A DNA stretch of 64,000 nucleotides from Clostridia bacterium. Lineage in GTDB: Bacteria > Bacillota > Clostridia > Lachnospirales > Lachnospiraceae. Positions within the stretch are counted from its first letter, which is position 1, and each line of letters opens with the position of its first letter. The DNA is taken from NCBI GenBank assembly GCA_910574475.1, contig CAJTAT010000009.1, forward strand, positions 84,667 through 148,666. The letters run 5' to 3'. The notes under the pieces are model-generated. The model had not been told where the DNA came from and did no database searches. It saw only the letters and a program-made list of their open reading frames with translations. Below are positions 1 to 8,550 of this stretch, one piece after another. The position numbers and the translations under genes are program-made.

Positions 1-40
1 TATGTAAGGGCGGAAAGACCTCTTCGAACATTTTCTCCAT
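1..40 (-). CDS. polC: DNA polymerase III PolC-type alpha subunit, N-terminal fragment
   Basis: Only the first 13 codons are inside the window. They begin with an ATG at 40-38, preceded by GGAG about ten bases upstream, and read MEKMFEEVFPPLH. That resembles the N-terminus of Gram-positive PolC, and polC commonly follows ispG in Clostridia. The start lies just downstream of the ispG stop, so the two are probably cotranscribed. Thirteen residues cannot prove the identity; the call rests on this short match plus gene order. Confidence 0.55.
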   Translation of the reverse strand, partial: MEKMFEEVFPPLH

Positions 41-47
41 CTATAAC

Positions 48-1109
48 TCACTCCACCGGTCCCTTATAATCTGATAATTCCTGCCGCAAGGCTTCCAGAA
101 GTTCACTTTCTGGCAATTTCTTTACAATCTCACCCTTCTTAAACAGGAGACCCTCTCCAATGCCTCCCGCAATCCCAATATCTGCTTCTTTTGCCTCCCC
201 CGGGCCGTTCACCACACAGCCCATAACTGCCACTTTCAGATCCAGAGGCAGCTCAGCAACCATTTCTTCCACCTGGTTTGCCAGCCCTATGAGATCAATC
301 TTTGTTCTTCCGCAGGTAGGGCAGGATACGACTTCCACGCCGCCTTTGCGAAGCCCCAGGGTCCTTAAAATAAGCTTCGCCGATTTCACCTCTTCTACAG
401 GATCCCCTGTAAGAGATACGCGGATGGTATCGCCGATTCCCTGGTAGAGAATAATACCCAGTCCCAGGGCAGATTTAATATTTCCAGAGAGAAGCGTGCC
501 AGATTCTGTAATTCCCACATGCAGGGGGTAGCTTGTCCTCTCACTGATGAGCTCATGGGCCCTGGCGCACATTAAGACATCTGAGGATTTAATACTGATT
601 ACAAGCTGATCATACCCCATATCCTCAATCATGTGTACTTTATCAAGAGCGCTCTCCACAATTCCTTCCGCTGTCACCCCATGGTATTTTTGAACCAGCT
701 CTTTTTCCAGAGAGCCGCTGTTGACGCCCACTCGGATAGGAATCTTGCGGTCCTTTGCCACATCCACCACTGCCTTTACCCGGTCGGGGCTTCCAATATT
801 TCCAGGGTTAATGCGAATCTTATCTGCACCGTTTTCCATGGCGGCTATAGCCAGACGATAGTCAAAGTGAATGTCTGCCACCAGAGGAATCGTAATTTCT
901 TTCTTAATCTCGGCGAAAGCCAAAGCTGCTTTCATGGTGGGAACTGCGCAGCGGATAATATCACAGCCGGCCTTAGTCAGGCGCTGAATCTGATCTACAG
1001 TCGCTTTTACATCTTCCGTCCTTGTATTTGTCATGGATTGGATTAGAATGGGATTACCCCCACCGACAACCCGATCTCCAATCTGAATCGTCTTTGTATG
1101 CTCTCTCAC
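48..1109 (-). CDS. ispG: 4-hydroxy-3-methylbut-2-enyl diphosphate synthase (IspG/GcpE)
   Basis: Penultimate step of the MEP isoprenoid pathway: reductive ring opening of methylerythritol cyclodiphosphate to HMBPP by a cytosolic [4Fe-4S] enzyme. The 353-residue length fits the compact bacterial form. Visible features are the N-terminal QSMTNT motif in a TIM-barrel-like region and three cluster cysteines, C263 and C266 in SCPTCGR and C298 in VMGCVVNGPGE, with E305 as the expected fourth ligand. The start is GTG, which overlaps the stop of the upstream ftsW-like gene as GTGA. AAAGGAG lies just upstream, so translation is probably coupled. Confidence 0.96.
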   Translation of the reverse strand: MREHTKTIQIGDRVVGGGNPILIQSMTNTRTEDVKATVDQIQRLTKAGCDIIRCAVPTMKAALAFAEIKKEITIPLVADIHFDYRLAIAAMENGADKIRINPGNIGSPDRVKAVVDVAKDRKIPIRVGVNSGSLEKELVQKYHGVTAEGIVESALDKVHMIEDMGYDQLVISIKSSDVLMCARAHELISERTSYPLHVGITESGTLLSGNIKSALGLGIILYQGIGDTIRVSLTGDPVEEVKSAKLILRTLGLRKGGVEVVSCPTCGRTKIDLIGLANQVEEMVAELPLDLKVAVMGCVVNGPGEAKEADIGIAGGIGEGLLFKKGEIVKKLPESELLEALRQELSDYKGPVE

Positions 1110-2305
1110 AGCAATCTCTCCTTTCTTGCCTCCTGTTCCCGCTTAAAACGCCCCCATTTTTCCACATTCAAAATCATTCCCAACTCTATGAGCAGAAAAA
1201 CGGTAGCCGTTCCACCATAACTAAAGAAGGGCAGTGTCACACCCGTAGTTGGAAATAATCTTGTCACAACCATCAAGTTCAAAAGCACCTGTAAAGCCAC
1301 GTGAGAAAAAACGCCAATGGCCAGAAGACGACCGAACAAATCTTCTGCCATCTGAGCAATGATATACAAGCGATACAACAGGTAGATAAATAACAGGATC
1401 ACAAGCCCGGCCCCAAATATTCCCAATTCCTCACAGACAATAGAAAATATCATATCATTGAAGGGCTCTGGAATACGCCCCAGTTTTTGGATACTGTTCC
1501 CCAGGCCTTTGCCCATAAGCCCGCCAGACCCGATAGCATAGAGACCTTGTAGGGACTGGTAAGCTGTATCCGACTCATAGGAATAGGGATCCAGCCATGC
1601 CTGTATGCGGGCAATACGGAAAGCAGAGTCCGAGTCCGCAAAATTCATAGTATAGTAAATAATTCCTGCACCAGCAAGAGCGCCCACCCCCGCCAGAATG
1701 ACAAAGGGGTAATATTGAGGGTGGACCATGAACACCATTAGAAAGCTAATGCCCAGTACAATCACCGCAGTACTCATGTTATTACTAATCTTCAGAATTA
1801 AACCAGAGACTATAATCGTGGGCAGCATAACTCTCGCAAAAACTTTCAGGTTCTTCAGGCTGTTGGCATATTTACAGATCAGGGCTGCTGAAAAGACGAT
1901 CATTCCGACTTTCACCGGTTCAGCCACCTGGAACTGGCCCAAGCCTGGTACTTTCAGCCATCGGGTAGCGCCTTTTACTTTTACCCCTAAGCCTGGTACT
2001 GTTAACAGCAGAATCAACACAATAGAACCTATCAGAGCCAACATTGCAAAATAACGCCAGTTATGATAATCAATGTTCGCAACAATCAACATCATCAGTA
2101 TACCAATCAAACTATATTTTGCCTGACTTTTCAAAAGGTATGTAGGATCGTAGTTATAAGCTTCACTTATACTTGCCGTATAGTAGCTGGCACTGTATAT
2201 CATAATCAGGCCAAATACAATCAGAAAGATGACTGCTACGATCAGATTCATGTCGTAACTTAACAAGTAGGAACGCACGCGTCCCCGCTTCCGTCTGTCT
2301 GTCAT
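1106..2305 (-). CDS. ftsW: FtsW/RodA/SpoVE-family peptidoglycan glycosyltransferase
   Basis: Polytopic SEDS protein of 399 residues with about ten hydrophobic segments. SEDS proteins polymerise lipid II in the membrane, paired with a class B penicillin-binding protein. Family motifs are PEPFNDMIFSIVCEELG in the large extracytoplasmic loop and TGVTLPFFSYGGTA near the C-terminus. The sequence alone does not separate FtsW from the sporulation paralogue SpoVE; RodA is less likely from the PEP-loop wording. The stop overlaps the ispG start. Upstream of the gene are two strong hairpins that separate it from ilvE. Confidence 0.9.
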   Translation of the reverse strand: MTDRRKRGRVRSYLLSYDMNLIVAVIFLIVFGLIMIYSASYYTASISEAYNYDPTYLLKSQAKYSLIGILMMLIVANIDYHNWRYFAMLALIGSIVLILLLTVPGLGVKVKGATRWLKVPGLGQFQVAEPVKVGMIVFSAALICKYANSLKNLKVFARVMLPTIIVSGLILKISNNMSTAVIVLGISFLMVFMVHPQYYPFVILAGVGALAGAGIIYYTMNFADSDSAFRIARIQAWLDPYSYESDTAYQSLQGLYAIGSGGLMGKGLGNSIQKLGRIPEPFNDMIFSIVCEELGIFGAGLVILLFIYLLYRLYIIAQMAEDLFGRLLAIGVFSHVALQVLLNLMVVTRLFPTTGVTLPFFSYGGTATVFLLIELGMILNVEKWGRFKREQEARKERLL

Positions 2306-2398
2306 GAAACTCCTCCAAATATATAATCTGGGTAACAGTATAACACAAAATTGGAAGCTGTGTATTAAAATTATTAAAAATATATGCTCAAAAATAAA

Positions 2399-2444
2399 TA
2401 CCCTCTCTTGACAAGGGCATACACGCCCTTGTCAAGAGAGGGTA
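2399..2444 (-). terminator. Perfect 20-bp hairpin with GTGTA loop, terminator-like
   Basis: Perfect inverted repeat with 20-bp arms (2399-2418 and 2425-2444) around a six-base loop. On the minus strand it is followed by a T-rich TTTATTTTT tract. It sits between ilvE and the ftsW-like gene and would end transcription from ilvE. Its minus-strand loop GTGTAT recurs in hairpins at 10741-10803 and 48032-48077, so it may be a dispersed repeat as well as a terminator. Confidence 0.7.
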
Positions 2445-2462
2445 CGGGGAAACAACAATAGA

Positions 2463-2532
2463 AAAGCTGCCACAGAATAGCTTGAGCCTTTAGAGCCATA
2501 TGCTCAGGTCTTCCATTCTGTGACAGCTTGTC
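2463..2532 (-). terminator. Second, long imperfect hairpin downstream of ilvE
   Basis: Arms AAGCTGCCACAGAAT and ATTCTGTGACAGCTT pair with one wobble position, and an inner GAGC/GCTC stem extends the structure. On the minus strand the hairpin is followed by TTTTCTATTG. It lies within 40 bases of the ilvE stop and is the likely first terminator of ilvE, with the 2399-2444 hairpin as a second. Confidence 0.65.
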
Positions 2533-2567
2533 ATTACTTAAAAACAAATTATCGATTGTTGCGCAAC

Positions 2568-3593
2568 TTATACAACCACACGAATCCACCCTTCAGGCGC
2601 TTCCAGCCTTCCCATTTGGATTCCTGTCAGGGTATCATATAGCTTCTGGGTAGTGGGACCCATTTTCTCCATGCCGCTGGGCAGGCAGATCTCTTTGCCG
2701 TGATCCACGATTTTTCCAACTGGAGAGATGACAGCCGCTGTCCCGCAGAGGCCACATTCTGCAAAGTCTTTTACTTCTTCCAGGGCAACTTCCCTCTCTT
2801 CCACTTCCAGACCCAGATATTCTTTTGCCACATGCAGCAAGGAACGACGGGTGATAGAAGGGAGAATACTGGAAGACTTCGGTGTCACCACTTTATTGTC
2901 CTTTGTCACGAACAGGAAGTTGGCTCCGCCTGTCTCCTCTACGTTTGTTCTGGTAGCTGCATCCAGATACATGTTCTCATCATAGCCTTCCTGATGAGCA
3001 GTTACAATGGCGTGCATGCTCATGGCATAGTTCAGTCCGGCCTTGATGTGGCCAGTTCCCCGGGGAGCCGCACGGTCAAAATCACACACGCGGATAGTCA
3101 GAGGCTTTACGCCGCCCTTGAAATATGGACCAACTGGCGTCACAAAAATACGGAACTGATATTCATCTGCAGGCTTTACGCCAATCACTGGATTTGTACC
3201 AAACAGATATGGACGAATGTAGAGTGTAGCCCCTGTTCCAAAAGGCGGAACATAAGCTGCATTTGCCTTTACTACTTCTATCACTGCATCAATAAAACGC
3301 TCTTTGGGAAATACAGGCATCTCCAGGCGACGCGCAGACTGCTCCATACGCTCTGCGTTGAGATCCGGTCGGAAGGTTACAATATGGCCATCCGCTGTAG
3401 TATATGCCTTTAATCCCTCGAATACAGTCTGTGCATACTGTAATACTCCCGCGCACTCATTGATGGCCACAGTAGCATCCTCTGTCAGGATACCCTCATC
3501 CCATGCTCCATTCTGAAAGTTGGAGACATATCTCTTATCAGTCGCTATATACCCAAAGTCAAGATTTCCCCAGTCAATATTTTTCTTTTCCAT
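2568..3593 (-). CDS. ilvE: Branched-chain amino acid aminotransferase
   Basis: PLP-dependent fold-type IV transaminase of 341 residues, interconverting Leu/Ile/Val with their 2-oxo acids and glutamate. The N-terminus (NIDWGNLDFGY) and the core YIRPYLFG, IKAGLNYA and EETGGANFLF segments match the long group of bacterial BCATs. The lysine in IKAGLNYA is the expected PLP-binding residue. The ATG is preceded by GAGGAAAGGGTG. The gene lies 52 bases downstream of the chemoreceptor in the same direction and ends at two tandem hairpins. No T-box or leucine-leader peptide is visible in the short gap before it. Confidence 0.95.
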   Translation of the reverse strand: MEKKNIDWGNLDFGYIATDKRYVSNFQNGAWDEGILTEDATVAINECAGVLQYAQTVFEGLKAYTTADGHIVTFRPDLNAERMEQSARRLEMPVFPKERFIDAVIEVVKANAAYVPPFGTGATLYIRPYLFGTNPVIGVKPADEYQFRIFVTPVGPYFKGGVKPLTIRVCDFDRAAPRGTGHIKAGLNYAMSMHAIVTAHQEGYDENMYLDAATRTNVEETGGANFLFVTKDNKVVTPKSSSILPSITRRSLLHVAKEYLGLEVEEREVALEEVKDFAECGLCGTAAVISPVGKIVDHGKEICLPSGMEKMGPTTQKLYDTLTGIQMGRLEAPEGWIRVVV

Positions 3594-3645
3594 TTTTCTT
3601 TCACCCTTTCCTCTTGTCTACCGCTCCCAAGCAGCAGAAAATGTA

Positions 3646-5619
3646 TTAAGCTCTGGCAAGTGTAAACTGATCTACCAATTGTTTTAAGCTGGAGGCTTCA
3701 GCAGATAGCTCTTCGCTGGCAGCAGCGCTCTGCTGGGCTGTGGCGCTATTGCTCTGCACAACCGAGGCAATCTGACTAATTCCCTCATTGACCTGAGAAA
3801 CTCCCTCCGACTGCTCATTGGACACAGAGGCAATTTTATCAATAGAACTTACCATGGACTGGATACTGTCTACTACTTTCATTAAGGCTTCTGCTGTGTG
3901 CTGTGCAATATCAGTGCCCATTTGTACTGCCTCTGTAGAATGGGTAATAAGTACAGATGTATTTTTAGATGCCTCTGCGGATTTGCTGGCCAAGTTGCGA
4001 ACTTCATCAGCTACTACAGCAAAGCCTTTTCCTGCATTGCCAGCCCGGGCTGCTTCCACTGCTGCATTTAATGCCAGGATATTCGTCTGGAAAGCAATAT
4101 CTTCAATGGTCTTAATGATTTTTCCAATCTCACCAGAGCTGGAATGAATTCTCTCCATGGCGCCCATAAGCTCCTGCATCTGCTGGTTACAGGTAGCAAT
4201 CGCCGCACCTACATGGTGGGTCTGATCGCGAACCTCCATTGCGCTTTGAGCCGTATCCTTTACCTGACCAGAAATTTCACCCATCCGCGCTGCCAACTCC
4301 TGCACAGAACTGGCCTGCTCCACCGCCCCCTGACTTAGATTCTGGGCGCTGGAAGATACTTGACCGCTGGCATTGGAAACCTGATCTGCAGATACGTTGA
4401 TCTGGCTTATGATCTGGCTTAATCCTACTTTCAAATTACGCATGGAGCCCAGAATACTCTGAAAGTCTCCAACATAGGCCTCCCTATTCTGGGACTGAAT
4501 ATCCAAATTTTGATTAGCCATCTCTTTTAATAAATAGTCAATATCATGGATAATAGCAGACAAACCTGCTACCAGTTCCCCGGTAGATTTCATCAACATA
4601 CTCGTTTCATCTCTGCCGACAACCTCTGGCACTGACGATTCCAGATCCCCTTCCACCAGCAGCTTCATGCGCTCTGCGCAGGCTTTCATGGGCTGACTGA
4701 TATTATTAGCCAGTTTCAGAGCCACTACGATGGAGAGCAGAATAGCAAGGACAATCACGATAAGGTTGATTGCAATTCCAAAATAGGTGGTAGCCAGATA
4801 ATCTGACTGAGGGGCAACTACAGCCACACTCCACCCATCTGTACCGTCTACTGGCGCATAGGCCGCAAACATACTTTCTTGAGCGCTCCGATAGCTTCCA
4901 AAACCAGTCTTGCCCTGACGCATAGCCTCATGGATTGCTGCCAGTCCTTTTAAGGAAGAGTCCGTCTTGGCCTCAGCCTCAATATTTTGGACAGTGATAG
5001 TATCCAGTGTCGTATCTGCAATCGTATCACCAGTATGATTAATCATATAGGCCCGGCTGTTCTCACTGACATGGATTGAGGAAACAATATCATTCAGGAA
5101 TGTTTCATGGGGAACAAAATAGACTACCCCCACAATTTTCGCCCCCTTGATTCCCCCTTCATAAATTGGGGCTGCCACCATAATAGACAATTCTCCTGTC
5201 ACCTTACTGATCAGTGGTTCAGATACATAGACATTTCCCTGCATGGCTTGTTTCACATATTCACGGTCAGAATAGTCATTCCCATCAAAGATACTGATAC
5301 CGTCTGCGCCGACGATATTTCCCCTCTGGAAATCATGCATACTGGCGCGTTCATCTATGATGGAACGCTTTTCTTCAAGTGAAACTTCCGGGTCAAGGAG
5401 CTGTGAAATACACCCTGTATCCATGGCAACATTCTTGTAGGCAGTCAGCTCCTGTTCAATGCGCTCCGCCGCAAGAGTTGCCGTCTCACTCATCATTTGA
5501 TCCACCGTCGCGATTGTACTGTTGTAATTGAGAGTAATGCTGGATGCACCTACTGCAATCAGCGCAATCAGAACTGTCACCATAAGACATAGGGTGATTT
5601 TGGTCCGAATGCTTTTCAT
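3646..5619 (-). CDS. Methyl-accepting chemotaxis protein with extracellular dCache-type sensor
   Basis: Transmembrane chemoreceptor of 657 residues. It has an N-terminal membrane helix (about 8-30), an extracellular region with dCache-like features ([32 protein letters not shown]), a second helix near 278-300, a HAMP domain and a long cytoplasmic coiled coil. The coil carries the conserved CheA/CheW tip ([20 protein letters not shown], then [12 protein letters not shown]). It should relay ligand binding to the CheA kinase. No CheR-docking pentapeptide is seen at the C-terminus. The ATG follows AGGAGG. No other chemotaxis genes are in the window; the ligand is unknown. Confidence 0.95.
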   Translation of the reverse strand: MKSIRTKITLCLMVTVLIALIAVGASSITLNYNSTIATVDQMMSETATLAAERIEQELTAYKNVAMDTGCISQLLDPEVSLEEKRSIIDERASMHDFQRGNIVGADGISIFDGNDYSDREYVKQAMQGNVYVSEPLISKVTGELSIMVAAPIYEGGIKGAKIVGVVYFVPHETFLNDIVSSIHVSENSRAYMINHTGDTIADTTLDTITVQNIEAEAKTDSSLKGLAAIHEAMRQGKTGFGSYRSAQESMFAAYAPVDGTDGWSVAVVAPQSDYLATTYFGIAINLIVIVLAILLSIVVALKLANNISQPMKACAERMKLLVEGDLESSVPEVVGRDETSMLMKSTGELVAGLSAIIHDIDYLLKEMANQNLDIQSQNREAYVGDFQSILGSMRNLKVGLSQIISQINVSADQVSNASGQVSSSAQNLSQGAVEQASSVQELAARMGEISGQVKDTAQSAMEVRDQTHHVGAAIATCNQQMQELMGAMERIHSSSGEIGKIIKTIEDIAFQTNILALNAAVEAARAGNAGKGFAVVADEVRNLASKSAEASKNTSVLITHSTEAVQMGTDIAQHTAEALMKVVDSIQSMVSSIDKIASVSNEQSEGVSQVNEGISQIASVVQSNSATAQQSAAASEELSAEASSLKQLVDQFTLARA

Positions 5620-5696
5620 CTCTATATGTACCTCCTATTTTTATAATGTGAACCACAAACATGTTTCACCACTTAAAAATATTATATGGATTCGCC

Positions 5697-6194
5697 CTAT
5701 GGTTTGTCAACTCTTTCATATTTCAGAAATTCAAATTCCAGATCATAGTAGGTCTTTTCTCCGCTGGATGCTGTCACCTTCCACTCCGGCATTTCATCAA
5801 GATTGGGGAAAAGGGTGTCAGCTTCGTAGGCATAGTCTATCTTTGTCACATGAGCTTTATTGCAGTAAGGAAGGAATTGCCTGTAAATACTGCCTCCTCC
5901 TATAATATAGACATCCTCTGAAGAGTACTTCTCTAATTCTTCCAAAACTTCCTCGATCGTGTGAAATACAAGGGCTCCCTTCACATCATAAGACTTGTTC
6001 GTAGTTAAAACAATATTCGTCCTGTTCTTTAAAGGCATCCCGTTTGGAAAAGTTTCCAGGGTCTTCCTGCCCATAACAACTACTTTCCCAGTAGTCTCCG
6101 TCCGAAAGAACTTCATATCCTCGGGAATACTGACCAGCAACTTATTATTCAGGCCAATGGCCCAATTTTTGTCTACTGCTACAATCAAATTCAT
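5697..6194 (-). CDS. folA: Dihydrofolate reductase
   Basis: NADPH-dependent reduction of dihydrofolate to tetrahydrofolate. The 165 residues fit the single-domain chromosomal enzyme. Motifs are the N-terminal IVAVDKNWAIG, a VVMGRKTLETFP cofactor segment and IIGGGSIYRQFL. AAAGGAG precedes the ATG. It lies 45 bases downstream of thyA in the same direction; pairing the two makes sense because thymidylate synthase oxidises methylene-THF to DHF, which this enzyme recycles. Confidence 0.96.
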   Translation of the reverse strand: MNLIVAVDKNWAIGLNNKLLVSIPEDMKFFRTETTGKVVVMGRKTLETFPNGMPLKNRTNIVLTTNKSYDVKGALVFHTIEEVLEELEKYSSEDVYIIGGGSIYRQFLPYCNKAHVTKIDYAYEADTLFPNLDEMPEWKVTASSGEKTYYDLEFEFLKYERVDKP

Positions 6195-6239
6195 TCTTAT
6201 TATTCTCCTTTAAATTTCTATACGTCCCTTCTCCCTACT

Positions 6240-7088
6240 TTAAACGGCTATAGGGATATCTTTAATCTGAGGGCCAGTCACATAGTCCTCCACAATTAAA
6301 TCTGCTGTGGTAAATGCGTAAAAATCTGTAATCTCAGAGTTCAAGGATACTTTAGGAGCTTGATAGACTGGCCGCTCAATCAGCTCTTTCACAATATTCA
6401 CATGGCGGTCATAAATATGGGCGTCTGCAATCACATGCAGCAGTTCGCCGGGAATCATCTGACAGACCTGGGCCACCATCATTAACAGAATGGCATACTG
6501 ACACACATTCCAGTTATTGGCCGCCAGCACATCCTGGGAGCGCTGATTCAGAACCATGTTTAAAGTTAGCTTTTCTTCCCCCGGCTTTTTTGTCACATTG
6601 TAGGTGACACTGTAAGCGCAAGGGTAGAGATTCATTTCGCTCAAATCTGCGAACACATACGTATTTGTCATAATTCTTCTACTGTAAGGATTCTGCTTCA
6701 AATCATATAAGACACGATCCATCTGATCCATCATGCCCTCTTTGTACCGGCTTTTTACTCCAATCTGGTAGCCATAAGCCTTTCCAATGGAACCTGACTC
6801 ATCGGCCCACTCATCCCAAATATGGCTGTTCAGGTCACGAATATTGCTGGATTTTTTTTGATAAATCCACAAAATCTCATCCATACAGCTCTTTAAGGCG
6901 GTCCTCCTCAATGTCAGAGCCGGAAATTCTTTTGACAAATCATAACGGTTCACCACCCCGAATCGCTTGATAGTGTAAGCCGAGCTTCCATCCTCCCATT
7001 TAGGGCGAACCTTTTCCCCCTCTGTACTTGTTCCATTCTCAATTATATCCCTGCACATTTGTATAAATACCTGGTCTGCATAACTCAC
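6240..7088 (-). CDS. thyA: Thymidylate synthase (ThyA type)
   Basis: Folate-dependent methylation of dUMP to dTMP. The 282-residue protein has the ThyA landmarks: the nucleophile in LYPCAYSVTYNV, the LNMVLNQRSQDVLAANNWNV substrate loop and the DAHIYDRHV segment. The residue after the catalytic cysteine is Ala where many ThyA proteins have His (PCH), so it belongs to a divergent subgroup. The start is GTG, with AGGAGG eight bases upstream. Immediately before this ribosome binding site lies the short repeat GCCAAAGCGGAACTT that also precedes aspS. First gene of a likely thyA-folA pair. Confidence 0.95.
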   Translation of the reverse strand: MSYADQVFIQMCRDIIENGTSTEGEKVRPKWEDGSSAYTIKRFGVVNRYDLSKEFPALTLRRTALKSCMDEILWIYQKKSSNIRDLNSHIWDEWADESGSIGKAYGYQIGVKSRYKEGMMDQMDRVLYDLKQNPYSRRIMTNTYVFADLSEMNLYPCAYSVTYNVTKKPGEEKLTLNMVLNQRSQDVLAANNWNVCQYAILLMMVAQVCQMIPGELLHVIADAHIYDRHVNIVKELIERPVYQAPKVSLNSEITDFYAFTTADLIVEDYVTGPQIKDIPIAV

Positions 7089-7105
7089 GGCTCCATCCTC
7101 CTAAT

Positions 7106-7124
7106 TTAAAGTTCCGCTTTGGCC
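7106..7124 (-). repeat. Short dispersed repeat GCCAAAGCGGAACTTTAA upstream of the thyA RBS
   Basis: The minus strand reads GGGCCAAAGCGGAACTTTAA, ending just before the AGGAGG of thyA. The same motif occurs upstream of aspS (33105-33124) and, less the flanks, at the hisS stop (33221-33239). See the findings. Confidence 0.75.
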
Positions 7125-7152
7125 CAAGTACGGTCCAGGCCTTAGCTGTTTT

Positions 7153-8532
7153 TTAACGCAAAAACATGCGGATCAGCTTTTCATAAGCTCCTCGGTAAGG
7201 CTGATACCGCATGGGGAGATCCAGCCAGGTCTTTTTATCCACAATGCTTTTCTTATGGGAAAATGTCTCAAATCCTGCCTTTCCATGATATGCTCCCATG
7301 CCGCTCTCTCCAAAACCGCCAAAGCCCATCTCACTGGTGGCCAGATGAATAATCGTATCATTGATACACCCGCCCCCAAAGCCACACCGGGACATTACGA
7401 ACCGGGCAGCTTCTCTGTCTTTTGTGAAAAAATATAAGGCCAGAGGGTGGGGCAAATGGTTCACTTTTTCCACTGCTGCATCCAAGGAGTCGTACGTGAC
7501 AATGGGAAGCACTGGCCCGAAAATTTCCTCCTGCATCACTGCATCCTCAAAGCTCACTCCATCCATGACGGTAGGCTCGATTTTTTGCTCATCTCTGATA
7601 GATTTCCCACCAAATACAATCTTCTCCCTGTCCATTAGCTTCTGTATTCTGAGAAAATGCTTTTCATTAATGATTTTCCCATAATTTTCATTGGTCAAGG
7701 GATTCTTTCCATATTGCTTTTGAATCTGTCTCTTAATCTCAGAAAGCAGTTCTTCTTTCACTGCCTTGTGGCAATAAATATAGTCTGGCGCTACGCAAGT
7801 CTGGCCGCAGTTTAAAAATTTGCCAAATACAATCCGTTTGGCAGCCAGCTTGATATTGGCGCTTTTATCCACGATACAGGGGCTCTTCCCTCCCAGTTCC
7901 AGAGTTACAGGTGTCAAATACTTAGCAGCATGCAGCATGACCTCCTTCCCCACACTCTGGCTTCCAGTAAAGAAGATATAGTCAAACTTTTGCGTAAGCA
8001 GGCAAGTATTTTCCTCTCTTCCCCCAGTAATCACAGACACATGTTCTTTTGGAAAACACTCTTCTATAATTTTCTGTATCACTTCACTTGTATGAGGTGA
8101 GTATGCACTGGGCTTTAAGATAACTGTGTTGCCTGCGGCAATGGCGTCCACCAGGGGTTCCACAGATAAAAGAAATGGATAGTTCCATGGACTCATAATC
8201 AATACCTGACCGTAGGGATAGGGCTTTTGATAGCTCCTGGAATGAAATTGGGCCAGAGGCGTATAGACGGTTCTCTCTCTTACAAAGGATCGGACATGCT
8301 TTTCCATATAAGTGATCTCGCTTAAAACCATCCCTGTCTCACACATATAGCTCTCAAAATTGCTCTTACCCAAATCCTTTTTTAGAGCTTCATGGATAGC
8401 CGACTCTCCTTTTTGTATCCCTGCCTTTAATCGTCTCAGAGCTTTTATCCGATAATCTGCATCCAGTGTGACTCCTGTCCTGAAAAATCTGCCCTGCTTT
8501 TCTATGATATCTTTTATTTCTGTCTCTTTCAT
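7153..8532 (-). CDS. NAD(P)-dependent aldehyde dehydrogenase, class-3 / fatty-aldehyde type
   Basis: Oxidises an aldehyde to the acid, or the reverse under fermentation. It has the general-base segment VTLELGGKSP, the catalytic cysteine in NCGQTCVAPDY and MSPWNYPF near the N-terminus. At about 459 residues and with a hydrophobic, basic C-terminal tail it resembles the class-3/YwdH group. An in-frame GTG at 8550 exists, but GGGAGA lies about nine bases before the ATG at 8532, which is preferred. It follows the iron-type alcohol dehydrogenase by 18 bases, so alcohol, aldehyde and acid are probably interconverted in one operon. Confidence 0.92.
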   Translation of the reverse strand: MKETEIKDIIEKQGRFFRTGVTLDADYRIKALRRLKAGIQKGESAIHEALKKDLGKSNFESYMCETGMVLSEITYMEKHVRSFVRERTVYTPLAQFHSRSYQKPYPYGQVLIMSPWNYPFLLSVEPLVDAIAAGNTVILKPSAYSPHTSEVIQKIIEECFPKEHVSVITGGREENTCLLTQKFDYIFFTGSQSVGKEVMLHAAKYLTPVTLELGGKSPCIVDKSANIKLAAKRIVFGKFLNCGQTCVAPDYIYCHKAVKEELLSEIKRQIQKQYGKNPLTNENYGKIINEKHFLRIQKLMDREKIVFGGKSIRDEQKIEPTVMDGVSFEDAVMQEEIFGPVLPIVTYDSLDAAVEKVNHLPHPLALYFFTKDREAARFVMSRCGFGGGCINDTIIHLATSEMGFGGFGESGMGAYHGKAGFETFSHKKSIVDKKTWLDLPMRYQPYRGAYEKLIRMFLR

Positions 8533-8550
8533 AGCTTGCTTCTCCCTCAC

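Noticed and set aside
2700..3413. 237-codon open frame antisense to ilvE
   Set aside because: It lies inside a well-supported aminotransferase gene and shows no domain features.
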